From positions 1 to 5,698 of the forward strand of contig JAQVGR010000135.1 in the NCBI GenBank assembly GCA_028696635.1: a stretch of DNA of 5,698 nucleotides, given 5' to 3'. Each line of letters opens with the position of its first letter. The stretch's first letter is position 1. The position numbers and the translations under genes were made by a program. Below are positions 1 to 5,510 of this stretch, piece by piece. The stretch comes from Candidatus Krumholzibacteriia bacterium. GTDB lineage: Bacteria > Krumholzibacteriota > Krumholzibacteriia > Krumholzibacteriales > Krumholzibacteriaceae. The notes beneath the pieces are model-generated. The model had not been told where the DNA came from, searched no databases, and saw only the letters and a program-made list of their open reading frames with translations.

Positions 1-365
1 GACAGACGATGCTGCATCCCGCCTGGGGCTTCATCCTGCTCGGCATGGCCTTCTCGCTCGTGCCGGCGGCGCTCTGGCCGGCCGTGCCGATCCTCGTCAG
101 AGAGAGGTTCCTCGGGACGGCGTACGGGATCATCGGGTGGATACAGAACGCCGGGCTCGCCGCCTTCCCGTGGCTCGCCGGCAGGATCGTCGACGCCGCC
201 CCCGACGAGGCGGCAGGGTACGCCGACATGGAATGGATGTTCGCCTCGCTGAGCCTGCTGGGGCTTCTCTTCTCGATCCTGCTGATGGTCTACGACCGCA
301 GGCGCGGGACGGGGCTCTCGCTCCCGACGAACGAGGCGCAGGCCCTGCAGCCCCCCGATGCGTGA
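1..365 (+). CDS. MFS transporter, C-terminal fragment (5' end outside window)
   Basis: This is the last ~120 residues of an inner-membrane major facilitator superfamily transporter; the reading frame is open to the left edge, so the Met encoded at 9-11 is probably internal. Counting from that Met, three hydrophobic segments at about residues 7-29, 37-60 and 76-94 fit transmembrane helices 10-12. They are followed by a basic DRRRG stretch and a short polar tail, as expected for a cytoplasmic C-terminus. The stretch GTAYGIIGWIQNAG, with a preceding Arg-rich loop and a following FPWLAGRIVD, has the typical look of the C-terminal half of MFS proteins. It reminded me most of the MFSD1-like branch, but that is recall, not alignment. 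The substrate cannot be told from this part. The gene converges on the peptidase gene, with only 15 bases between the two stop codons. Confidence 0.8.
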   Translation, partial: QTMLHPAWGFILLGMAFSLVPAALWPAVPILVRERFLGTAYGIIGWIQNAGLAAFPWLAGRIVDAAPDEAAGYADMEWMFASLSLLGLLFSILLMVYDRRRGTGLSLPTNEAQALQPPDA

Positions 366-376
366 GCGTCGGGGGG
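351..376 (+). terminator. GC-rich hairpin between convergent genes, likely terminator
   Basis: Bases 351-361 pair with 366-376 to form an 11-bp stem (ten Watson-Crick pairs and one U-G wobble at 359/368) closed by a GUGA loop (362-365). GUGA is a GNRA tetraloop. The TGA stop codon of the MFS gene (363-365) lies inside the loop. A pyrimidine-rich but weak tract, TCTCCTATT, follows from 377. On the minus strand the same element starts four bases after the peptidase stop, but there the wobble becomes an A-C mismatch and no U-tract follows. It is therefore better formed in the rightward transcript and may act in both directions. The stem is seen directly; the terminator function is inferred. Confidence 0.55.
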
Positions 377-380
377 TCTC

Positions 381-3300
381 CTATTCGAGGATCCTCAGCA
401 GCGCTTCCTCGAGCGTGCCCTCGGGGGCCTCGACTATCCGGCCGAGCTCTGTCCCGCCGCGCGAGACGATGATAGTCTCGACGGCCTCGACGCGGTGATA
501 CCTCTTCGCCGCGTCGGACCACTCGATCAGCTCCGCCGGCACCCCCGCCTCGACGGTGAAGCGGGAGCTCCCCACTGCGATCATCTCGATCTCGTCGACC
601 GGGTACCCCGCCGCCTCGAGGACCTTCCATAGCCGCGGCACCTCGCGCTGCGAATCGCTGCACCACGTGCCGAGCACGACGGTGAAGGCCGCTCCGAAGA
701 GCTTCTCCTCGAGCGCCGCGACGACGGCCGGGTCCGGCTCGTACTCGAAGAACTCCCGGTCCCAGTCGCCGAGGCGCTCCGCGATCGATTCGCGCGTCAC
801 CGGCCCGAACAGCACCGTGCCGCGCCCGGGGATCTCGACCGCCCGCAGCTCTATCGGGGCGGGCTTCGCCGGGGCCGGGTCACCCGCCTCGTCGGCGGCG
901 CCAGTCCCCCCGGCCTTCGCCTCTCCCTCCGGCGGGTACGAATCGTTCCACCACTCGGGCTGGTCCTTGAGCCACCTGTCGAACCAGGAGACGATCGCGT
1001 CGTTCCAGATCCTGCGCTGCCCGAAATCGAGGATGAAATGCCCCTGCCCGGAGAACCGCAGGTACTCGACCTCGCGGCCGAGGATCTTCAGCGCGGTGTA
1101 CATCTGCTCGCTCTCTCCCGGCGGGACGTTGTCGTCCGCGGTGCCGTGCGTCAGCAGCAGCGGCGTGCGGATCCGGTCGGCGGCGAAGAGGGGGCTCTGG
1201 CCGATGTAGATCTCGGGGCTGTTCCACGGGTAGCTCTCCGCGGCGGAGACGGCGTTGTAGGCGTATCCCCAGTTCCCCTCCCCCCAGTAGCTCGGGATCA
1301 TGCTGATGCCGGCATGGGAGACCGCCGCGGCGAAGATATCGGTCCTCGTCAGGAGCAGCTGCGTCATGAAGCCGCCGAACGAGGCCCCGATGCACCCGAC
1401 GCGGGCGGGATCGACGAACGGATGAGCGGCGAGGAAGGCGCGCGTGCTCTCGACGATCTCGTCGGCCGTTATCCGTCCCCACTCGTTCACGTGCCGCGCC
1501 GACCATTCCTGGCCGAAGCCGGTCGCGCCGCTCGGCTGCAGGACATAGACGACGTACCCGTGGGCAGCCCAGAGGTTCTTGGGGTACCTGCCGCCGAAGG
1601 TGCGGTCGACCGGCGAGGTGCCGGCATAGTAGTTGACGATGCAGGGGTACCGCTTCGCCGGATCGAAACCGGGGGGATAATGGACCCGCCCGACGATCGT
1701 CTCGCCGTCCGGCGCGGCGAAGTCCCACGGCTCGACCCTGCCGAGGACGACATGCCGGAACATCTCCTCCCCGGGGTCGCGTATCATCCGCGGCTTCTTG
1801 CGTCCGGAGAGCTCGAGCGACCAGACGCGGTGGGGAGCGTCGGCCCCCGAGCCGGTGTACACCGCCACGGGGCGGTCCCGGGCGAAGTCGATCGATCCTA
1901 TGACCTCGACTCCCGCGTCGATCGCGGCGAACCGCTTCGACTCCGGATCGTACCGGTAGAGCCTGACGAACTCGGACTGCTCGGCGGTGAGGTATATCTT
2001 GCCGTCGAACGGCGCCCAGAACGCGCGGCTCACCGCCGGGTCGAAGTCGGCCGTGATCGCCTCGATCTCCTTCGTCCGGGGATCGATGATGTAGAGCTGG
2101 GTGTCGTAGTCGTTGGGGATCGCCCCCTCGGGGACATCCTTTCCCCGGTCGCCGAACGACGAAGGACCGGCGCTGATGAGGATCTTCGAGCCGTCGGGGG
2201 ACCACGACGCCCTCCCGAGCCAGCGCCCCTCGACGAGCAGCTCGGTCGACTGGTCGGCGATGTCGAGGAGCAGGATCTGCTGGACGCTGAAGGGGCGCGC
2301 GGAGAGGTCCTCGCGGCTGCGCTCGATGATCGCCAGGCGCCCGCCGGGATCGATGTCATGCACGTTCACGCCGTACCGCCCGGCCGTCGCCTGGCGCACG
2401 GCGCCGCCGGGGACCGCCGCGATGCGCACCACAGAGAGGTTGCGTCCGTACGGGGGGCGGTCGTAGATGCCGAGCAGGCGCTTGACTCCCGTCTTGTCCT
2501 CGTCGGGCTTCTCGGTGACCGAGTACAGGACGAAATCGCCGGCGGGGCTCCACTCGTATCCGCCGAGATCCTTGAGATCCTCGAGAAGCGTCTCGACCGC
2601 TCCGGTGTCGATATCGATGATGCGCAGGCGCCCTCCGGCGACGTAGGAGATGCGTCTGCCGACGGGGGCCCACTGGAGGCTCGACAGTTCGGCGTCCCTG
2701 ATCTCCCGCACAAGTTCCCCCGCGGGAAGCCTGCGGATCTCGACCCAGTTCTCCCGCGTGCCCTCCGGCGGGAGGGTCCGGTGGAGGCTCAGCGCGGCGA
2801 GGCTCCCGTCGGGGGAGACGTCGACGCCGTGTACGAACGGCGTCTCGAGCACCTGGGCGAGCGTCATCGGCGCGGCCGGATCGAGGGAGAGCTCCGGCTG
2901 CGAGTCGAACCCCTCGCCGGGAGAGATGCGCGCGCCGAACCGCCAGTCCCTGATCGTGTCGGAGGGGAGCGAGACGGTTTTGACGAGGATCAGGTGCTTT
3001 CCCTGCCCGAGGGAGGCGGTTCCCTCCTTCGCCCCGCCGCCCGTCGATTTCGCCACGGAGGCTCCGTCGATGAAGATCTCGAACGGATCGCTCGATTCGG
3101 CGCTCAGGGAGATCTTCATCCAGCGGGGGAGCTCGGCCCAGGCGGCGAGCCACGCTGCCTGGGGGCTTCCCGCGGCTGCTCCGAGGGCGGCGCCGGTCAA
3201 GTCGGCCTCTACCCGGTTCCAGACCGCATGCCCGAAGCCGGGCACCGCCAGTCTCGCCCCCGCCACGGGAGAGAGACCGGCGGGGTCGAGATGGGGGAAC

Positions 3301-3530
3301 TCCAGAAGATACGCCGCGTCGTATCTCTTCTTCGACTCCTCCCGGAAGGCGGGGAGCGGGATGCCGACAGGCCCGAGCACGAGCCATTCGCCGACGGGGA
3401 CACCTGCGGCGGCCTTCGCGGTGTCGGCGGGAGGCGCCGCGGCGGGAGCGGACGATGGCGCCGTCGAAACGGCGAACGAGAAGACCAGGGCCGCGCAGAG
3501 CGCGGCGAGCAGACGGATCCGGAGCGTCAT
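381..3530 (-). CDS. Secreted S9 family (prolyl oligopeptidase/DPP4-like) serine peptidase with C-terminal thioredoxin-like domain
   Basis: This 1049-residue protein is predicted to be exported and to cleave peptides. Residues 1-~30 form a signal peptide (Arg4/Arg6, hydrophobic core, Ala-rich end) without a lipobox. Residues ~45-205 look like a beta-sandwich (starts WLVLGPV, contains FEIFIDG). Residues ~220-595 carry propeller repeats of the WSPDG type at 238, 287, 327, 443 and 505. Residues ~600-860 are the alpha/beta-hydrolase. Its nucleophile is Ser717 in GASFGG, its Asp is D799 in HGTADDNVPP and its His is H831 in SGQGHF. Tyr635 in NYYAG matches the oxyanion Tyr of DPP4-like enzymes. A Gly/Ala/Pro linker (866-893) leads to a thioredoxin-like domain (~895-1049) with WCSDSQREVPR at 956-966. 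S9 enzymes usually end at the hydrolase, so the tail is extra. The start at 3530 has AAGGA five bases upstream. The gene is transcribed divergently from the thioredoxin lipoprotein. Peptidase assignment is strong; substrate is unknown. Confidence 0.93.
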   Translation of the reverse strand: MTLRIRLLAALCAALVFSFAVSTAPSSAPAAAPPADTAKAAAGVPVGEWLVLGPVGIPLPAFREESKKRYDAAYLLEFPHLDPAGLSPVAGARLAVPGFGHAVWNRVEADLTGAALGAAAGSPQAAWLAAWAELPRWMKISLSAESSDPFEIFIDGASVAKSTGGGAKEGTASLGQGKHLILVKTVSLPSDTIRDWRFGARISPGEGFDSQPELSLDPAAPMTLAQVLETPFVHGVDVSPDGSLAALSLHRTLPPEGTRENWVEIRRLPAGELVREIRDAELSSLQWAPVGRRISYVAGGRLRIIDIDTGAVETLLEDLKDLGGYEWSPAGDFVLYSVTEKPDEDKTGVKRLLGIYDRPPYGRNLSVVRIAAVPGGAVRQATAGRYGVNVHDIDPGGRLAIIERSREDLSARPFSVQQILLLDIADQSTELLVEGRWLGRASWSPDGSKILISAGPSSFGDRGKDVPEGAIPNDYDTQLYIIDPRTKEIEAITADFDPAVSRAFWAPFDGKIYLTAEQSEFVRLYRYDPESKRFAAIDAGVEVIGSIDFARDRPVAVYTGSGADAPHRVWSLELSGRKKPRMIRDPGEEMFRHVVLGRVEPWDFAAPDGETIVGRVHYPPGFDPAKRYPCIVNYYAGTSPVDRTFGGRYPKNLWAAHGYVVYVLQPSGATGFGQEWSARHVNEWGRITADEIVESTRAFLAAHPFVDPARVGCIGASFGGFMTQLLLTRTDIFAAAVSHAGISMIPSYWGEGNWGYAYNAVSAAESYPWNSPEIYIGQSPLFAADRIRTPLLLTHGTADDNVPPGESEQMYTALKILGREVEYLRFSGQGHFILDFGQRRIWNDAIVSWFDRWLKDQPEWWNDSYPPEGEAKAGGTGAADEAGDPAPAKPAPIELRAVEIPGRGTVLFGPVTRESIAERLGDWDREFFEYEPDPAVVAALEEKLFGAAFTVVLGTWCSDSQREVPRLWKVLEAAGYPVDEIEMIAVGSSRFTVEAGVPAELIEWSDAAKRYHRVEAVETIIVSRGGTELGRIVEAPEGTLEEALLRILE
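384..848 (-). other. Thioredoxin-like domain of the peptidase, degenerate active site (CxxS, no cis-Pro)
   Basis: This marks residues ~895-1049 of the S9 protein. It has the thioredoxin order: a strand (FTVVLG), the active-site turn WCSDS at the start of a helix (956-960), a middle strand (IEMIAVG), and the final hairpin (VETIIVSRGGTELGRI, 1017-1032). C957 is the only active-site Cys; the position of the second Cys is Ser960. Where thioredoxins have the cis-Pro before the final hairpin (usually VPT), this protein reads V-E-T with Glu1018 (codon at 477-479). The GTWCSDSQREVP form with CxxS is one I recall from free-standing thioredoxin-family proteins, mostly of Bacteroidota, that keep the Pro. 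The domain cannot act as a dithiol oxidoreductase; a monothiol, binding or structural role is inferred. Confidence 0.75.
852..935 (-). other. Low-complexity linker between peptidase and thioredoxin-like domain
   Basis: These are residues 866-893 of the S9 protein, which are almost entirely Gly, Ala, Pro, Glu, Asp and Lys, and include GGTGAADEAG and PAPAKPAP. The composition changes sharply from the hydrolase end (WFDRWLKDQPEWW, 849-861), which is the usual end of S9 enzymes. This looks like a flexible interdomain tether and supports a modular fusion rather than a longer hydrolase. The frame is open through the linker without a stop. Confidence 0.7.
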
Positions 3531-3535
3531 GGCGA

Positions 3536-3540
3536 TCCTT
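3536..3540 (-). promoter_or_regulatory. Ribosome binding site of the S9 peptidase
   Basis: On the minus strand AAGGA lies five bases before the ATG at 3530-3528, and the signal peptide follows directly. This supports the chosen start. The minus-strand leader further upstream (3541-3640) is extremely GC-rich, with short self-complementary stretches such as 3598-3611 (GCCGGC, two bases, GCCGGC), and may be folded in the mRNA. Confidence 0.7.
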
Positions 3541-3640
3541 TCTCGAATGGCGCCCCCGCGGCCCCGGGCCGAAGGGAGGCGGTTGCCTGGTTCCGGCGCC
3601 GGCGGGCCGGCTGTGCGGCGCGGGGGGCGCGGAAGATGTC

Positions 3641-3670
3641 ATAGTACCTCAGCAGGCCGCCCGGGTGCAA
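3641..3670 (-). promoter_or_regulatory. Candidate promoter for the S9 peptidase
   Basis: Read on the minus strand, TTGCAC (3670-3665) is followed after 18 bases by TACTAT (3646-3641). The match to the sigma-70 consensus is moderate (TTG kept in the -35; four of six in the -10). It is one of the few AT-containing spots in a very GC-rich intergenic region. It would give a 5' leader of about 100 bases. Seen by eye only; the organism's own promoter consensus is unknown. Confidence 0.35.
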
Positions 3671-3705
3671 GAGGCGCACGGTCCCGCCCCCGACTTACAG
3701 AGCCC

Positions 3706-3734
3706 TTGCCCGACGGCGGGCGCCGTCGTATCTT
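3706..3734 (+). promoter_or_regulatory. Candidate promoter for the thioredoxin lipoprotein
   Basis: TTGCCC (3706-3711) and TATCTT (3729-3734) are separated by 17 bases, the ideal sigma-70 spacing. Each hexamer matches four of six consensus bases. The expected transcription start is near 3741, giving a leader of about 47 bases before the ATG at 3788. The spacer is filled by an inverted repeat listed separately. The phosphofructokinase gene may also be served by this promoter, since no clear promoter is visible in its own 73-base upstream gap. Confidence 0.45.
3711..3728. promoter_or_regulatory. Inverted repeat inside the promoter spacer, operator candidate
   Basis: CGACGGCG (3711-3718) and CGCCGTCG (3721-3728) are perfect reverse complements separated by GG. 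The 18-bp element begins at the last base of the -35 hexamer and ends just before the -10. That is the classic position for a repressor site, or for a MerR-type activator that works across the spacer. In GC-rich DNA short palindromes are common, so the location is the main argument. No regulator gene lies in this window. Confidence 0.4.
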
Positions 3735-3775
3735 GATGGGACGATTCGTCCGAATTGACGACGATAGACAGCCCG

Positions 3776-3780
3776 GGAGG
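3776..3780 (+). promoter_or_regulatory. Ribosome binding site that sets the lipoprotein start
   Basis: GGAGG sits seven bases before the ATG at 3788. It decides the start in favour of this ATG over an in-frame TTG at 3755, which would add 11 non-hydrophobic residues before the signal peptide and lacks a comparable site. Confidence 0.8.
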
Positions 3781-3787
3781 AACATCG

Positions 3788-4318
3788 ATGAGAAAGCGCA
3801 TCATGCCGGTGCTCCTGCTCGCCGCGCTGCTCGCGGCCTGCGCGGAGGAGCGCAAGGACGCAGGACCGGCCGGCGGGAAGCAGGCAGAGAACGTCTGGTT
3901 ATCGTACGGCGAGGGGATGGAGCTGGCCCGCAACCTCGGCAAGCCGGTCGTTATAGACTTCTACACCTCGTGGTGCCGCTGGTGCAAGGTCATGGACGAG
4001 AAGACCTTCTCCGACCCGAGGGTCTCCTCCTACCTCGCCGAGCATTTCATCTGCATCCGCCTCAACGCCGAGGGGCGCACGGGGGCCCTGAAGTGGAAGG
4101 ACCGGGTATACACCCCCGCCGAGCTGACACGCGCCTTCCAGGTGCAGGGATATCCGTCGCTCGCCTATATCGACGATGGCGGGGATCTGGTGCTGGTCGA
4201 TCCCGGGTTCAAAGAGCCCGGCCCGTTCATGCAGGTGCTCGAGTACGTCCGGAGCGGGTGCCACGAGAAGGGGGTCACCCTCGACCAGTACCGCCGGAAC
4301 GGCGGCAGGTGCGGCTGA
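3788..4318 (+). CDS. Thioredoxin-fold lipoprotein with intact CxxC
   Basis: This 176-residue protein is predicted to be a membrane-anchored thiol-disulfide protein outside the cytoplasm. It begins MRKRIM, then a hydrophobic core and the lipobox LAAC with the lipidated Cys at 18. A polar, charged tether of about 20 residues follows. The thioredoxin domain starts near residue 36 and shows PVVIDFYTSWCRWCK, giving the active site C63-R-W-C66, then MDEKTFSDPRV, the pattern of DsbD-gamma/thioredoxin_7-type proteins. The cis-Pro is present as P123 in QGYPSLAYID. Further Cys lie at 89, 158 and 175; C158 and C175, near the C-terminus, could form a second disulfide. It is divergent from the S9 peptidase and 73 bases upstream of phosphofructokinase. 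The likely role is reduction or isomerisation of exported proteins; the partner is unknown and no DsbD-like electron donor is seen here. Confidence 0.88.
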   Translation: MRKRIMPVLLLAALLAACAEERKDAGPAGGKQAENVWLSYGEGMELARNLGKPVVIDFYTSWCRWCKVMDEKTFSDPRVSSYLAEHFICIRLNAEGRTGALKWKDRVYTPAELTRAFQVQGYPSLAYIDDGGDLVLVDPGFKEPGPFMQVLEYVRSGCHEKGVTLDQYRRNGGRCG

Positions 4319-4324
4319 ACCACC

Positions 4325-4349
4325 GCGGCGGAGGCTGAACGCCCGCCGC
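4325..4349 (+). other. Short GC hairpin between lipoprotein and phosphofructokinase genes
   Basis: GCGGCGG (4325-4331) is the perfect reverse complement of CCGCCGC (4343-4349), with an 11-base loop. It begins seven bases after the lipoprotein stop. No U-tract follows, so it is not a classic intrinsic terminator. It could weaken read-through into phosphofructokinase or protect the 3' end of the upstream message, or it may be chance in GC-rich DNA. Confidence 0.25.
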
Positions 4350-4379
4350 CCGGGGCCCTATGCGGGTCTATCCGAAGGG

Positions 4380-4384
4380 AAGGA
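4380..4384 (+). promoter_or_regulatory. Ribosome binding site that sets the phosphofructokinase start
   Basis: AAGGA lies seven bases before the ATG at 4392, inside the purine-rich stretch AAGGGAAGGA. It selects this ATG over the far upstream in-frame start at 4176, which would overlap the lipoprotein gene and add 72 residues unlike any phosphofructokinase. Confidence 0.8.
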
Positions 4385-4391
4385 TGATCAG

Positions 4392-5471
4392 ATGCGGATC
4401 GGTGTGCTGACCGGCGGCGGAGACGCCCCCGGACTCAATCCGGCGGTCGCCGGAGTGGTCGAGCTCGCCACGACGTACGGATACGAGGTCGTCGGCCTGA
4501 AGCGCGGATGGGAGGCGCTCTCGATTCCGGAGAACGAGGGGTATATCGTGAACCTCGGTCCGGAGATCATACGGGAGTACGCCCGGCTCGGCGGGAGCAA
4601 GCTGCAGTGCAGCAGGACCAACCCCGTTTCCGAGGAGAACGACCGGACCGATCTGGTGCGCGAGAACATGAAAAAGCTGCGCCTCGACGCGATCGTGGCC
4701 ATCGGCGGCGAGGACACCCTCGGCGCCGCGGCGGTCCTCTCCGAACGGGGGGTGCCGGTCGTCGGTATCCCCAAGACGATCGACCGCGACCTCTACGGCA
4801 CCGAGTACTCGCTCGGGTACGACACGGCCCTCAACGTGATCTGCGAGAGCGCCGAGAGGATAGCCCACACGGCCGAATCGCACCAGACGATCTTCTTTCT
4901 CGAGGTGATGGGGAGGCACGCCGGGTGGCTCGCCCTGCGCGGCGGCGAGTCGTCCTTCGCCGACGTCATCCTGATCCCCGAGCATCCGTTCAGCCTCGCC
5001 CACCTGCGCGACGTCCTCGCCGAACAGCTCGGGAGAAGCCGCGCGATGGGGTTCGATCAGATCTACAAGCTGATCGTCGTCTCCGAGGGCGCCCACATCT
5101 CCGGCGAAGGGGAGGTCCGCAAGGACGCCCAGCTCGACGAGTTCGGACACTACAGCCTCGGGGGGGTCGGAAACTACCTCAAGGGGCTTCTCGAGCACGA
5201 TTTCAAGCACACCCGCTACACCGCCCTCGCCTACCTGCAGCGCGGCGCGCCTCCATCGCAGAAGGACAGGCAGATGGGGCGCCGGTTCGGCAACAACGCG
5301 GTCGAGATGATCCGCAGCGGAGACTTCGGACATTACATCGGGGTGCAGCGCGCGCGCCTGAAGAAGGTCCCGCTCCGCGAGATCATGCGCTCTCCGGCGC
5401 TCGTCGATGTCCAGAAGTACTACGACACCGAGCGGCTCAACGTGAAGCAGCAGTGGACCAACGGCGAGTAG
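4392..5471 (+). CDS. pfp: 6-phosphofructokinase, group III, probably pyrophosphate-dependent
   Basis: This 359-residue cytoplasmic enzyme phosphorylates fructose 6-phosphate to fructose 1,6-bisphosphate in glycolysis; PPi-dependent forms are reversible. It opens with MRIGVLTGGGDAPGLN, the phosphate-donor-binding start of the family. The donor loop reads GGEDTL (105-110): Asp108 is at the position of E. coli PfkA Gly104. PKTIDRD (127-133) has Lys128 at the position of Gly124. This Asp/Lys pair marks PPi-dependent enzymes, whereas ATP enzymes have Gly. Asp131 is the catalytic base. EVMGRHAGW (171-179) and the C-terminal YLQRGAPPSQKDR (281-293) bind the sugar phosphate. Arg132 replaces the common Asn of TIDND. 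The length fits the short bacterial group. Annotation pipelines may call it PfkA; the family is certain, the donor inferred. It follows the lipoprotein gene on the same strand and converges on the methyltransferase gene. Confidence 0.92.
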   Translation: MRIGVLTGGGDAPGLNPAVAGVVELATTYGYEVVGLKRGWEALSIPENEGYIVNLGPEIIREYARLGGSKLQCSRTNPVSEENDRTDLVRENMKKLRLDAIVAIGGEDTLGAAAVLSERGVPVVGIPKTIDRDLYGTEYSLGYDTALNVICESAERIAHTAESHQTIFFLEVMGRHAGWLALRGGESSFADVILIPEHPFSLAHLRDVLAEQLGRSRAMGFDQIYKLIVVSEGAHISGEGEVRKDAQLDEFGHYSLGGVGNYLKGLLEHDFKHTRYTALAYLQRGAPPSQKDRQMGRRFGNNAVEMIRSGDFGHYIGVQRARLKKVPLREIMRSPALVDVQKYYDTERLNVKQQWTNGE

Positions 5472-5510
5472 GCCGGCTCGATCCGTCCCCGTCCCGCGCT
5501 CCGACCGGGT

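Noticed and set aside
880..2205. Long minus-strand frame inside the peptidase gene, in another frame; likewise one at 2356-3642
   Set aside because: Both are very Arg/Pro-rich and contain no recognisable motif, while the 381-3530 frame explains the same bases with propeller repeats and the S9 triad. They do not indicate a frameshift, because the real frame is unbroken.
3593..3611. Overlapping palindromes (CCGGCGCCGG; GCCGGC-GG-GCCGGC) in the peptidase leader as an operator
   Set aside because: The region is nearly pure G/C, where such palindromes arise by chance, and they do not line up with promoter elements. They are noted only as possible leader structure.
1038..3644. An 868-codon open frame on the plus strand, antisense to almost the whole peptidase gene
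   Set aside because: The protein is Arg/Gly/Ala/Asp/Val-rich without domains, and the opposite strand has a full signal peptide and catalytic motifs. Long antisense frames are expected in GC3-biased genes because stop codons are rare there.
3455..3736. A 93-codon plus-strand frame reaching into the divergent intergenic region
   Set aside because: It is Arg/Pro/Gly-rich, lacks a ribosome binding site, starts inside the peptidase gene on the other strand and runs over the candidate promoter.
4176..4391. A 72-residue N-terminal extension of phosphofructokinase
   Set aside because: It overlaps the lipoprotein gene in another frame, has Ser/Arg/Gly-rich noise composition, and the ATG at 4392 has a good ribosome binding site and begins with the conserved family N-terminus.
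4368..5333. A 321-codon minus-strand frame opposite phosphofructokinase
   Set aside because: It is an antisense shadow of a gene whose conserved motifs are complete on the plus strand.
5472..5510. Terminator between phosphofructokinase and the methyltransferase gene
   Set aside because: Only a four-pair stem (CCCG/CGGG) with a nine-base loop can be drawn and no U-tract is present, so I do not call it.
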